Position numbers and translations under genes: made by a program
Shown: one piece after another, positions 1-8,486 of the stretch
How positions within the stretch are numbered: the stretch's first letter is position 1
How the letters are laid out: every line of letters starts with the position of its first letter
The notes under the pieces: model-generated
What the model saw: the letters and a program-made list of their open reading frames with translations, nothing else
What the model was told of the DNA's origin: nothing
The model's database searches: none
From: Rhizobium sp. TH2
GTDB taxonomy: Bacteria > Pseudomonadota > Alphaproteobacteria > Rhizobiales > Rhizobiaceae
DNA length: 64,000 nt
NCBI RefSeq assembly: GCF_024707525.1
Contig: NZ_CP062231.1
Location: forward strand, 4,588,001 to 4,652,000
Direction of reading: 5' to 3'

Positions 1-390
1 CTCGAAAAGGCCAACGACAGCGCCGCCGGCAAGATCTGGGCCTTGGTCAACGCCGATTTCGACCGCCGCATCTGCACAAAGCGCAAGCTCGCCGCCTGGT
101 GCGCCTTCTGGGGCGAAGCCAAGTCGCGCCCAACGTATCAGGCGCTCTGCGGCGCCAGCGACCTCAACTACCAGAAGACGTTCACCGACCTCTGCGCCGA
201 GCTGAAGTCGGAAGGCGGCTATGCCTATGACCCCGAGCCGATGGCACTCGGCATCTGCGCGATGATGGAAGGCCTGTGGTTCCGGCTGATGATGAACGAC
301 GGACTGACGCGCGAAAAGGCGCTTGCCGCGGCGATCGAGTATGTCGCCGCCGTATTCCCCAGGCATATTTCCGCCGATGGCGTGAAATAA
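1..390 (+). CDS. betI: Transcriptional repressor BetI, C-terminal part (5' end outside window)
   Basis: The frame is open from base 1 and ends at a TAA at 388-390, so about 129 C-terminal residues are visible and the N-terminal TetR-type helix-turn-helix lies outside the window. The visible part has the ligand-domain signature of BetI: a W-C-A-F-W-G-E-A stretch, then a Y-Q-x-L-C segment and an E-G-G-Y segment before a G-L-W-F helix. BetI represses the glycine-betaine synthesis genes in response to choline; that role is known from the family. The betABC genes would be expected upstream, beyond the window, but this cannot be seen. The following gene is 100 bases away and unrelated. Confidence 0.8.
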   Translation, partial: LEKANDSAAGKIWALVNADFDRRICTKRKLAAWCAFWGEAKSRPTYQALCGASDLNYQKTFTDLCAELKSEGGYAYDPEPMALGICAMMEGLWFRLMMNDGLTREKALAAAIEYVAAVFPRHISADGVK

Positions 391-490
391 GCCGAGGCTC
401 TAAGCCGTACCACATTGCAGGACGGCCGCGGACCTATTGAGTTGCGGCCGCATTCCTGTCTGAAATCCGGTACGTTCGATGGAGTGCCTC

Positions 491-1768
491 ATGCGCCTGT
501 GCGTAGCCCTTGCCCTGTTGCTGCTGACCTGCAGTTCGTCGCTGGCCGCCGAAGCCGTCACCTACAAGGGCACGATCGGCAAGACCCCCATCATCCTGGA
601 ACTGGCGGAAGCCAACGAAAGCGGCGAGTTCGTCGGGCGCTATGCCTATCTCTCCAGGGGCGGCGACATTCCTCTTCATGGCACGACCAATGCCGATGGT
701 AGGCTCGCAATCCAGGAAGAGGCGCCCTGCACGAAAGAACTATGCCGGGATGCCAAGGATGAAATCGTCGAGAAGGCCCCGATCGGGGCCGAATGGACAT
801 TGCGCAAAAGCGACGACGAGCAAAAACTGACCGGCTCGTGGAAGGACATCAAGTCAGGCAAGACGCTTGACCTGAAATTCGCCCTCGTCGCGAGCCGCAA
901 GCTTCCCGACGGCGATGGCGGCGTCACGCTTTACAGCCTCGATCCTTCATCGGTGGCAAGGATTGACGATCACTCCCTGATCACCCAGGCCGACTTGCCC
1001 TATGATTTCCTCAAGATGGATGTGCCGCTGAAAAAGGGGGCCGAGGTCAAATACGGCGATGGTGTCTACAGGCTGGACATGGACCCGCGCGTCGAGGTGG
1101 AATTCCCGACAATAGTCAGGATCGGCAAGACAGACATCGCACCGATCAATGCCTATCTCCACCAGCAGCGGCTGCAGTTCTCGTTCAACTCGTTCTACTG
1201 CCTCTCCAAGGCCTATCTAGGCATGGATTGGTCGGGATCGGGTGGCGAGGGCGGCATGGGTTACGACGGCCCGCCGTCGGTCGTGGTCAATCTTCTCACG
1301 CCGCGATTGCTCGGGATTTCGGAAGGCGGCAGCTTCTTTTGCGGCGGCGCCTATCCCGATAATTTCCTCCGCTACCAGCTCGCCGACGTGAAGACCGGCA
1401 AGCCGCTGGAGCCGGAAACATTGCTGAAGGGCTGGGTCGCGAAAGACGCCGACGGCAAGATCGTCGATCCGTCCACCGTCGAGGACAAGAGCGATCTCAA
1501 GTTCGGCCCGAGCGACGAGCTGATCAAATATGTCAACGATAAGAGGGACCGCTCCGACGCTTCGCGCGATGAGGAATGCGGGCTTTCCGATCTGGTCACC
1601 AGCAATCTCGGCGTCTATTTCACGCAAGACGAAATGATCTTCACACTCAAGAATCTTCCCCATGTCATCTTCGCCTGCGGAGACGATCTCGTGACAGTTC
1701 CGCTCAAGGATGCAAGGCCATTGTTAACCGATGCCGGCGCGAGATACTTCGCCGTGCTTGACCGTTAG
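491..1768 (+). CDS. Secreted protein of unknown function
   Basis: This 425-residue protein is not recognised. The chosen ATG at 491 has GGAG at 481-484, six bases upstream; an in-frame ATG at 479 lacks such a site. Residues 1-19 form a typical Sec signal peptide (M-R-L-C, hydrophobic run, A-A-E cleavage region), so it is probably periplasmic or exported. The mature part is hydrophilic with about ten Cys residues, including a C-T-K-E-L-C pair near residue 80, and a Gly-rich stretch around residue 255. The N-terminal 110 residues look like a small beta-rich domain. It stands alone between betI and the acetate kinase gene and ends in a TAG at 1766-1768. Function cannot be assigned. Confidence 0.7.
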   Translation: MRLCVALALLLLTCSSSLAAEAVTYKGTIGKTPIILELAEANESGEFVGRYAYLSRGGDIPLHGTTNADGRLAIQEEAPCTKELCRDAKDEIVEKAPIGAEWTLRKSDDEQKLTGSWKDIKSGKTLDLKFALVASRKLPDGDGGVTLYSLDPSSVARIDDHSLITQADLPYDFLKMDVPLKKGAEVKYGDGVYRLDMDPRVEVEFPTIVRIGKTDIAPINAYLHQQRLQFSFNSFYCLSKAYLGMDWSGSGGEGGMGYDGPPSVVVNLLTPRLLGISEGGSFFCGGAYPDNFLRYQLADVKTGKPLEPETLLKGWVAKDADGKIVDPSTVEDKSDLKFGPSDELIKYVNDKRDRSDASRDEECGLSDLVTSNLGVYFTQDEMIFTLKNLPHVIFACGDDLVTVPLKDARPLLTDAGARYFAVLDR

Positions 1769-1813
1769 CCGCGTTTAGGCTGCTATCGGTCTCCACGAAC
1801 TGGAACCGACGGC

Positions 1814-1906
1814 ATGAGTCTCGATATCGATGCCATACTCGCTCCTTGCCGGCCGCGGTTTTCCTCCGCGCTTGCCGAGACGCATCGACAGGGCCGCATC
1901 CAATGA
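1814..1906 (+). CDS. Possible 30-residue leader peptide coupled to the kinase gene
   Basis: A short frame starting with ATG at 1814 runs 30 codons and stops at TGA 1904-1906, overlapping the ATG of the acetate kinase gene as ATGA. Such an overlap is typical of translational coupling, and the kinase start itself has no good ribosome-binding site. The peptide (starts M-S-L-D-I-D-A-I-L) matches nothing recognised and could equally be chance or the stub of a lost gene. It is listed because the overlap could decide how the kinase is translated. Confidence 0.25.
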   Translation: MSLDIDAILAPCRPRFSSALAETHRQGRIQ

Positions 1907-3015
1907 TCGAAACGCTGCTTGTCCTCGACACCGGATCATCGGTCCTGAAGTTCCAGGTCTTCGCCAGCGACAATCTCACGGTGCTGATGCGCGGCAAGGT
2001 GAGCGGAATAGGCACGCGGGCTGCGCTCGAGGCAAGCGTGGAAGGCTCCGACGAGGTTATCAAGGACATCCTCGCTTCAAGCGGCCATGATGCAGCGTTG
2101 CTGGCCGTTCTCAACCTCATCGACAGGCATGACGACGGCTGGAAGATCATGGCAGTCGTCCATCGTGTCGTCCATGGAGGGCAGCAGTTCGTCGAGCCGG
2201 TGATCGTCACGCCAGCCATCCTGTCGAAGCTCGAAGCATTGATTCCATTGGCGCCCCTGCACCAGCCCTACAATCTGGCTGGTATCGAGGCTTCGCACGA
2301 GCTTGCCGTCCATGCGGCTGATATCGCCTGCTTCGATACCGCATTCCACGCGCAGCAGGACCCGCTTTTTACGACGTTCGCCATAGAGGCCGAGCTTCGT
2401 GACAAGGGCGTCCGGAAATATGGCTCCCACGGGATATCCTATGAATGGATATCCAGCGTGCTCGCCAAGGATCATCCGCGTCTCGCGTCTGGCCGGGTGG
2501 TCGCCGCTCATCTCGGCAATGGCGCCAGCCTCTGCGCGATCAGGGACGGCAGGAGCGTGGACACGACCATGGGTATGACGGCGCTCGACGGCCTGCCGAT
2601 GGGCACCCGCAGCGGCGCCATCGATCCCGGCGCGGTCACCTTCATGCTCCGCGAACTCGGCATGGGCGCGATCGACGTCGAGGATATGCTCTACGAACGC
2701 TCCGGCCTCAAGGGCCTCTCCGGCATTTCAGGCGATGTCGAGACTCTGCTTGCCAGCAGCGATCCCCGCGCCGCTTTCGCACTTGATTATTTCGCGCTGA
2801 AGGTGGCGCAGTATGCGGCGATGATGGCCACCTCCATGGGCGGCATCGACGCCTTGGTCTTCACCGGCGGCATCGGCGAAAACGCCGCGCCGGTGCGTGA
2901 GGCGATCATCAAGCGCCTCGCCTTCCTCGGCGGATTTAAGACCATCGTCATCCCCTCAAATGAGGAGCTGATGATGGCACTGCATGCGCGCGAATTGCTG
3001 CGCAGCCGCAGCTAG
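1903..3015 (+). CDS. ackA: Acetate kinase (acetate/propionate kinase family)
   Basis: The product is a 370-residue acetokinase, converting acetyl phosphate and ADP to acetate and ATP in the cytoplasm or the reverse. The start at 1903 gives the family N-terminus (L-V-L-D-T-G-S-S-V-L-K-F); a longer frame back to 1846 is not supported by the family. Visible motifs are V-H-R-V-V-H-G-G near residue 90, an H-L-G-N-G-A-S nucleotide-binding segment near 205, G-T-R-S-G-x-I-D-P-G near 235 and F-T-G-G-I-G-E-N near 325. It is somewhat short for the family (about 400). No phosphotransacetylase or phosphoketolase gene is adjacent, so its source of acetyl phosphate is unknown. Its stop overlaps the stop of the converging DUF917 gene by 4 bases. 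Confidence 0.9.
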   Translation: MIETLLVLDTGSSVLKFQVFASDNLTVLMRGKVSGIGTRAALEASVEGSDEVIKDILASSGHDAALLAVLNLIDRHDDGWKIMAVVHRVVHGGQQFVEPVIVTPAILSKLEALIPLAPLHQPYNLAGIEASHELAVHAADIACFDTAFHAQQDPLFTTFAIEAELRDKGVRKYGSHGISYEWISSVLAKDHPRLASGRVVAAHLGNGASLCAIRDGRSVDTTMGMTALDGLPMGTRSGAIDPGAVTFMLRELGMGAIDVEDMLYERSGLKGLSGISGDVETLLASSDPRAAFALDYFALKVAQYAAMMATSMGGIDALVFTGGIGENAAPVREAIIKRLAFLGGFKTIVIPSNEELMMALHARELLRSRS

Positions 3016-4094
3016 GCGAAATCGAACGGCTTGTAATCCACATCGTAGCCGAAATAGCGCGGCCCGACGAGCGCAATGCCCTCGGGCGTACGCCATTGCG
3101 GATTGCAGGGGAATGCAAGTGCGACAAGCCGCAGGCCGTATTTCAGCGAATCCGCCGTTACCGGATTGCCACTGTCGGCTTCCAGTAGCGTGATCAGCTC
3201 AGGCGTGGTGACCAGCACTTCGCCATCGCGCTCCGCCATCAGGAATTCGTTCTGGAAATCGAGCTTGAACGTGTGGCCACGCCAGTCCTCGACGCCGTCG
3301 AACCAGGCGCTGCCGCGCGCGAAACCGCCGATCGTGCGCCGGTCGATATCCTTGACGCGGCCGTGGAAGATCACCTTTGCGCCCAGCATCTCGACGATCG
3401 CATCGACCGGTTCGAGATGCGCAGCGCGCGCTTCGCGTAGAGTGAGGCCGAGATTGGCGCAGAGCGTCAGCGTGCCGCGCACCACCGCTTTCTTGGCGGT
3501 CTTGCCATCCATTGGATAGAAGGCGAGCAGCGCCGAGCCGCCCATCTCCACGGTCGCCGCGCGCGCCAGCCGCTCGGTCCAGGCATTGCTCACCGTCTCC
3601 AGTACGATCGAATTGCCCTTGTCGTCGCAAAGCACCATCGGGGTCGCCGACACGCCGTGCATGGTGAAGGTCACCATCTGCAGCTCGGGATAGGCGCGGC
3701 CCATGCCATCGCCATCGACCAGCGGCAGGCCGCTGGCGGCCGCCACCACGAAGGGCGTCGTGGAATTGACACCCCCCGCCTCGCCGCACAGCACGGCGTC
3801 GATCTTGCGGCCAAGCAGCTGTTCTAGTTGACGAAACGCGGTCATCAGTTCGTCGCCCTGCGGCAGCTTCTCCGTCATCACGGTCGGCGCGCCCATCATG
3901 CAGACGGGCACGACGAGCGCGTCGTCGGACAATTCCTCGATATCGATGATCTTGACCGGCCCGTGCTTGCGGATCGCCTGCTGGGCCATCAGCTTGCCGA
4001 CATAGGGATCTCCGCCGCCGCCGGTGCCCATGATCGCGCCGCCGATGGCGATGTCTTCCATGTCCTCGGCATAGACCGTACGCAGGATTTTCAT
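3012..4094 (-). CDS. DUF917 / S-methyl-thiohydantoin desulfurase family protein (copy A)
   Basis: This 360-residue protein belongs to the DUF917 family, now named after S-methyl thiohydantoin desulfurase. Members occur beside hydantoinase/oxoprolinase genes and are thought to act on hydantoin-like rings; the substrate here is unknown. Family marks are G-T-G-G-G-G-D-P-Y near residue 23, E-A-G-G-V-N-S near 105, a D-G-D-G-M-G-R-A-Y-P-E motif near 127-137 and G-G-F-A-R-G near 245. It is the last gene of the minus-strand operon and lies 13 bases downstream of its paralogue copy B. Aligned by eye, the two share all these motifs but differ elsewhere, so they may be two subunits or two specificities. 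Its end overlaps the converging ackA gene. Confidence 0.85.
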   Translation of the reverse strand: MKILRTVYAEDMEDIAIGGAIMGTGGGGDPYVGKLMAQQAIRKHGPVKIIDIEELSDDALVVPVCMMGAPTVMTEKLPQGDELMTAFRQLEQLLGRKIDAVLCGEAGGVNSTTPFVVAAASGLPLVDGDGMGRAYPELQMVTFTMHGVSATPMVLCDDKGNSIVLETVSNAWTERLARAATVEMGGSALLAFYPMDGKTAKKAVVRGTLTLCANLGLTLREARAAHLEPVDAIVEMLGAKVIFHGRVKDIDRRTIGGFARGSAWFDGVEDWRGHTFKLDFQNEFLMAERDGEVLVTTPELITLLEADSGNPVTADSLKYGLRLVALAFPCNPQWRTPEGIALVGPRYFGYDVDYKPFDFA

Positions 4095-4107
4095 GGTCTG
4101 GTCCTTC

Positions 4108-5190
4108 TCAGAGCGGTTTGAAGGTGAGGTCGGGATAGCCGAAGGCGGCCGGGCCGACGATTTCGAGCGCGCGCGGCGTTTTCATCAGGTCGTGCACGGG
4201 CAGCCCGATGACCGCGACCCGCTGGCCATAGCGCAACATCTCGGTGGTGATCGGCTCGCCGGTCTCGAGTTCGAGATTCATGATCAGATCGGGCACCATG
4301 ATCACTGCCTCGCCATCGACCCAGAGCACGAGGTTCTCGTTCTGGATGGCGATCTCGGCCTCCGATCCGGCCCAGTCACCGACGCCCGATATCTTCGCCG
4401 TGCCACGCGAAAAGCCGCCGACCAGGTTGCGCTCGATATCGGTGATCTTGCCGGTGAAGAACAGCTTGGCACCCGTCTCCTCGACAATCCGCTCGACGAC
4501 ATTCTGATGTTTTGCACGCGCACTAAGCACCGTATTACCGATGCTGATCGCCTGCGTGACCGTGCCGGGCACTGCCGTCTTGCGGATGAAATCACCCCGC
4601 ATCGGGGCCACGGCAAAGCCCGCGCCCGCACCCATGCCGACGGAGACGTCGCGCGCGAAACGCTCCAGCCAGAACATATCGACCATGTCGCGGAACACCA
4701 CGACATTGCCCTTGTCGTCGGCGATCGCAGCGGGTGACGGCTTGGCGCCATAGATGAAGAACGTCGTCATCTGCACCTCGGGAAACGCCCTCCCCATGCC
4801 GTCGCCATCGACCACCGGAAGGCCGGCGAGACCCGCCACGATGATCGGCTCCATGGAATTGGCGCCACCGATCTCGGCCGATATGACCGCCGACATCTTG
4901 ACGCCCGCGGCCTCCTCGACCGCCATCATGGCGCGGTGGCATTCGCCACCTTCCTCGACCTTCTCGACCCCGACGACAGGCGCGCCGATACCGCCGCATT
5001 CGCCGACCCAGGCATCATCCGGCAGCGCTTCGAGTGGCATGATTTCGATCTTCGCGCCCTTGCGCAGAAGTTCGCGCGTACGCAGCATGCCGATATAGGG
5101 ATTGCCGCCGCCGCCGGTTCCCAGCAGCGCCGCGCCGAGCGCCAGCGGCTGAAGATCGGCTTCTTCGAGTATCTTGAAATCACGCGGCAT
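4108..5190 (-). CDS. DUF917 / S-methyl-thiohydantoin desulfurase family protein (copy B)
   Basis: The product is 360 residues, the same length as copy A. The start at 5190 has GGAG six bases upstream on the minus strand and overlaps the end of the HyuA-like gene by 11 bases, suggesting coupled translation; the longer open frame to 5448 is an overlap artefact. Motifs match copy A: G-T-G-G-G-G-N-P-Y near residue 25, E-I-G-G-A-N-S near 106, D-G-D-G-M-G-R-A-F-P-E near 130 and G-G-F-S-R-G near 247. Together with HyuA upstream it probably forms or assists an enzyme that opens a hydantoin-type or thiohydantoin ring. That is inference from family and neighbourhood; no catalytic residue can be named with certainty. 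Confidence 0.85.
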   Translation of the reverse strand: MPRDFKILEEADLQPLALGAALLGTGGGGNPYIGMLRTRELLRKGAKIEIMPLEALPDDAWVGECGGIGAPVVGVEKVEEGGECHRAMMAVEEAAGVKMSAVISAEIGGANSMEPIIVAGLAGLPVVDGDGMGRAFPEVQMTTFFIYGAKPSPAAIADDKGNVVVFRDMVDMFWLERFARDVSVGMGAGAGFAVAPMRGDFIRKTAVPGTVTQAISIGNTVLSARAKHQNVVERIVEETGAKLFFTGKITDIERNLVGGFSRGTAKISGVGDWAGSEAEIAIQNENLVLWVDGEAVIMVPDLIMNLELETGEPITTEMLRYGQRVAVIGLPVHDLMKTPRALEIVGPAAFGYPDLTFKPL

Positions 5191-6745
5191 TTTTGGCTCC
5201 CGCGACATGAAGCTCACCCACGGCCTTGACCCGAACGCGCGTCGCATTACCCGGCAGGTAGGCGAGCGGCACATCCTCGACATCGACGATCTCGATGCTC
5301 TCACGTAGCGCTCCGGCAGCCACGGCGGCATCGATCGCGCGCGCCTTGGCATCATTGAGCGCCTGTTCGCGGCCGATCTCGGCCAGCGCATAGACACGGT
5401 CGATCTCGCCCGACACCTGGGCGATAGCTGCGCCCACGGCATTGGCAACGCCGAAATGGTTGGGCTTGATCACCTGCAATCCGCCGATGGGGCCGTTGAC
5501 GAGGATCGAGCCGCCACCGACGACGATCACGGGCAGCGGATCGGGCGACAGCCGCGAGCGCTCGACGCAATCCTCCAGCATGGCGAGGATCTTGGCCTGC
5601 GTGCGATCGAGCAGATCCTTGTCGAGATGGCCGACCTTGCCCTTGTCGCCGAGATCAGCATTGCCGGCGGCGACCGTGACGTCGGTCGTCGTCAGCGTCG
5701 AGCCGCCGAAGATCAGTGCTTCGCTCTTGATCCGGTAACCGACCGATGTCGGGCCGACCTTGATGCCATCAGGGCCATCTATGACCAACGACCCACCACC
5801 GAGACCGATGGAGAAGACATCAGGCATGCGGAAATTGGTGCGCACGCCGCCGACTTCGACCGCAACCGTCGCCTGGCGCGGAAAGCCCTTCTGCAGCGAG
5901 CCGACGTCCGATGTCGTGCCGCCGATATCGACGACGATCGCATCATGCACGCCGGACAGGAACGCTGCGCCGCGCATGGAATTGGTCGGTCCGGAAGCGA
6001 AGGTCAGCACCGGGAATTGTTCGGCGAACGCCGCATCCATGAGCGTACCGTCGTTCTGGGTCAGGAAGAACCGCCCCCTGATGCCGGTCTCGGCAATGGC
6101 GTTGCGGAAGGCCTCGATGACATGCGCCGAGAGATCGCGCAGGCACGCATTCATGATCGCGGCATTCTCGCGTTCGAGCAGGCCGATGCGGCCGATCTCG
6201 CTCGAAAGGGTGATATGCGCGCCGGGTATCGCCTTGGCGAAGATCTCGCCCGCCCGCTTCTCGAATTCGTTCGAGACCGGTGAGAACACCGACGTGATGG
6301 CGATCGTGTTAATACCCCTGGACTGGATTTCCCCGGCGATACCGAGCAGTTCTTCTTCGTTGAGCGGCGAGATCACGCGGCCGTCAAATTCATTACCGCC
6401 ATGGGCCAGCCAAGTGTGATTGCCGATCGCCTTTTTCAAATCCTCTGGCCAATCGACCATCGGCGGCAGCGAGGCCGTAGCCGGCAGGCCGAGTCGTACG
6501 GCGGCTGTCTGCGCAAGATCGCGCCGCTGCACCACCGCATTGGTGAAATGCGTCGTGCCGATCATCACCACGTCGATCGCGCTCGCATCCATCTTCGATT
6601 CCGCGAGCACGTCCTTGAGCGCGTTGACCACACCGGTCATCACATCCGGCGTGGTGGCGGATTTCACGCCGGCAATCACGTCGTTACCGTTCATCACGAC
6701 GGCGTCGGTATTGGTGCCGCCGACGTCGATCCCAATTCTAATCAT
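5180..6745 (-). CDS. Hydantoinase/oxoprolinase family protein, HyuA-type subunit (short form)
   Basis: This 521-residue protein has the two ATP-binding motifs of the HyuA fold: D-V-G-G-T-N-T-D at residues 7-14 and D-I-G-G-T-T-S-D at 273-280. Family members use ATP to hydrolyse cyclic amides such as 5-oxoproline or N-methylhydantoin, normally with a HyuB partner. Here it is shorter than the about 690-residue HyuA of the second module in this window and no hyuB follows; two DUF917 genes take that place. It begins in an ATGA overlap with the ABC ATPase gene upstream, so it is translationally linked to the transporter. The substrate is probably what the transporter imports. The function of the exact combination is inferred. 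Confidence 0.88.
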   Translation of the reverse strand: MIRIGIDVGGTNTDAVVMNGNDVIAGVKSATTPDVMTGVVNALKDVLAESKMDASAIDVVMIGTTHFTNAVVQRRDLAQTAAVRLGLPATASLPPMVDWPEDLKKAIGNHTWLAHGGNEFDGRVISPLNEEELLGIAGEIQSRGINTIAITSVFSPVSNEFEKRAGEIFAKAIPGAHITLSSEIGRIGLLERENAAIMNACLRDLSAHVIEAFRNAIAETGIRGRFFLTQNDGTLMDAAFAEQFPVLTFASGPTNSMRGAAFLSGVHDAIVVDIGGTTSDVGSLQKGFPRQATVAVEVGGVRTNFRMPDVFSIGLGGGSLVIDGPDGIKVGPTSVGYRIKSEALIFGGSTLTTTDVTVAAGNADLGDKGKVGHLDKDLLDRTQAKILAMLEDCVERSRLSPDPLPVIVVGGGSILVNGPIGGLQVIKPNHFGVANAVGAAIAQVSGEIDRVYALAEIGREQALNDAKARAIDAAVAAGALRESIEIVDVEDVPLAYLPGNATRVRVKAVGELHVAGAKNAA

Positions 6746-7644
6746 CCTGGTTGTTCCTCATTGAAACTATTCTTGGTATTCAACGCCCTGATTTCGATGA
6801 GCTTCTCGGCCGTTGGAATCTCACCATCGATCAGCGGAATCTTGGGGCGCATCGCTTCCTCCTCGGCCGAGATCACCGGCACCGAAGCGAGGAGCAGACG
6901 CGTGTAATCGTGCTGCGGGTTGACGAAGACATCAGCTGTCGGGCCGGTCTCGACGATCTTGCCGCGATAGAGGATTCCGACCCGGCCGGCGAAATTCCGC
7001 ATCAGGCTGAGGTCGTGGGAAATGAACAGGAAGGTCAGGTCGAGTCTCCGGCCGAGATCGACCAGCAGGTCGATCACCCGCGCCTGCACCGATACGTCAA
7101 GCGCCGAGGTCGGCTCATCGAGCACCACCAGCTTCGGCGCCACGGCGAGTGCGCGGGCGATGGCCACGCGCTGCTTCTGTCCGCCTGAGAGCTCATGTGG
7201 GAACCTCTCTGCGAAATTCGCCGGCAGTTGCACCATTTCGAGCAGTTCGGAGATTCGCCGCGCGCGATCCTTGGCGGGGTGGCCATGGGCATCGAGCGGC
7301 ACCGCAACGGACTGCCCCACGGTGCGGCGCGGATTGAGCGACGAGCCGGGATTCTGGAACACCATCTGCACCTTTTTGCCATGGGCGCGGCTGCCGAAGC
7401 TGCTGGCGATGCTCTCTCCGTCGATCAGGATTTCGCCAGATGTTGGCGTCTCCAGCCCCATGATCATCCGGGCGATGGTCGATTTACCCGAGCCGCTCTC
7501 ACCGGCCAGGCCATAGACCGCGCCACGCTCGATCGAGAAGCTGACATCATCGACGGCGCGGACATCGCCCGTGTGGCGGCCGAACGCGTTGCGAATGGGG
7601 AAGAACTTGCTGAGGCTACGGATTTCCAGCATTGGTGCGCTCAT
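6742..7644 (-). CDS. Peptide-type ABC transporter ATP-binding protein (DppF/OppF-like), module 1
   Basis: This 300-residue ATPase powers a dipeptide/oligopeptide-type importer from the cytoplasmic face. It shows Walker A G-E-S-G-S-G-K-S-T at 48-56, the signature L-S-G-G-Q-K-Q-R near 153, Walker B L-V-V-L-D-E-P near 177 and an oligopeptide-type C-terminal extension with the P-Q-H-D-Y-T-R-L-L segment. It overlaps the preceding ATPase gene and the following hyuA-like gene by ATGA junctions, so the whole set is a tightly coupled operon. Peptide-type importers of this family also carry nickel, opines or small cyclic compounds; a hydantoin-like cargo is suggested only by the neighbours. Confidence 0.92.
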   Translation of the reverse strand: MSAPMLEIRSLSKFFPIRNAFGRHTGDVRAVDDVSFSIERGAVYGLAGESGSGKSTIARMIMGLETPTSGEILIDGESIASSFGSRAHGKKVQMVFQNPGSSLNPRRTVGQSVAVPLDAHGHPAKDRARRISELLEMVQLPANFAERFPHELSGGQKQRVAIARALAVAPKLVVLDEPTSALDVSVQARVIDLLVDLGRRLDLTFLFISHDLSLMRNFAGRVGILYRGKIVETGPTADVFVNPQHDYTRLLLASVPVISAEEEAMRPKIPLIDGEIPTAEKLIEIRALNTKNSFNEEQPG

Positions 7645-8486
7645 GAGCCCACCTCCGCCCGGCCGAACTGCATGCCGCCCGTCAGGCGTGGCACCGCCGC
7701 TATGAGGTCGCGTGTATATTGGTCCTTCGGTGCTTCGAAGATCTGGCTCGTCGGCCCTTCCTCCACGACCACGCCCTTATTCATCACATAGACATGGTGC
7801 GAGGTTTCGCGCACGACACCGAGATTATGGGTGATCATCAGCAACGCCAAGCCCCGCGCCTCGACAAGATCCTTGAGCAGCTTCAGGATCTGCGCCTGTG
7901 TCGTTACATCGAGCGCCGTGCCCGGCTCGTCGGCGATCAGGAGCTTCGGCTCGCTCAGCAACGCCATGGCGATCAGGATGCGCTGGCGCATGCCTCCCGA
8001 AAGCTGGATCGGATAGGATTGCGTCACCCGCTCGGGGTCGCGCATGCGGACCTGTTCGAGCACCTCATGGACGCGAGCCATGCGCTCGCGCCGGCCGCGC
8101 CCACGGCCAAGCCGCTTGTCGGCATATTTCAGGATCGTGCCCATCTGGTCGCCGATGGTGAAGACCGGATTGAGCGAACTCATCGGATCCTGGAACACCA
8201 TCGACATCGCCGTGCCACGCAGCTTCAGCCGCTCGGCACTCGGCATGGTCAGCAGGTCCGCGCCATCGTAGAGGATGCGGCCCGAGGTGATCCGCGCCGG
8301 CGGCTCGCGCAGCAGGCCCATGATCGCCTTCATGGTGACCGTCTTGCCCGAACCGCTCTCGCCGACCAGCGCCACCTGCGAATGGGCGGGCACGTCGAGC
8401 GACACAGTGTGCAGCACCTTGCTGGTGCGGCCATAGGTCGAGAATTCGACGGAGAGATCGCGAACGGAAAGCAGTGCCTCGCTCAT
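7641..8486 (-). CDS. Peptide-type ABC transporter ATP-binding protein (DppD/OppD-like), module 1
   Basis: The product is a 281-residue ATPase, partner of the DppF-like subunit. Walker A G-E-S-G-S-G-K-T is at 42-49, the signature is L-S-G-G-M-R-Q-R and Walker B is L-L-I-A-D-E-P; the Met in the signature and A-D-E-P are typical of DppD. The start at 8486 sits in an ATGA overlap with the upstream permease gene; a longer in-frame extension to 8591 only reads through that permease. It lies third-last of the transporter genes in the minus-strand operon. Confidence 0.92.
   Translation of the reverse strand: MSEALLSVRDLSVEFSTYGRTSKVLHTVSLDVPAHSQVALVGESGSGKTVTMKAIMGLLREPPARITSGRILYDGADLLTMPSAERLKLRGTAMSMVFQDPMSSLNPVFTIGDQMGTILKYADKRLGRGRGRRERMARVHEVLEQVRMRDPERVTQSYPIQLSGGMRQRILIAMALLSEPKLLIADEPGTALDVTTQAQILKLLKDLVEARGLALLMITHNLGVVRETSHHVYVMNKGVVVEEGPTSQIFEAPKDQYTRDLIAAVPRLTGGMQFGRAEVGS

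Noticed and set aside
421..470. CGGCCGC and GCGGCCG inverted repeat between betI and the secreted-protein gene.
   Set aside because: There is no T-run and the stem is short, so it was not called a terminator.
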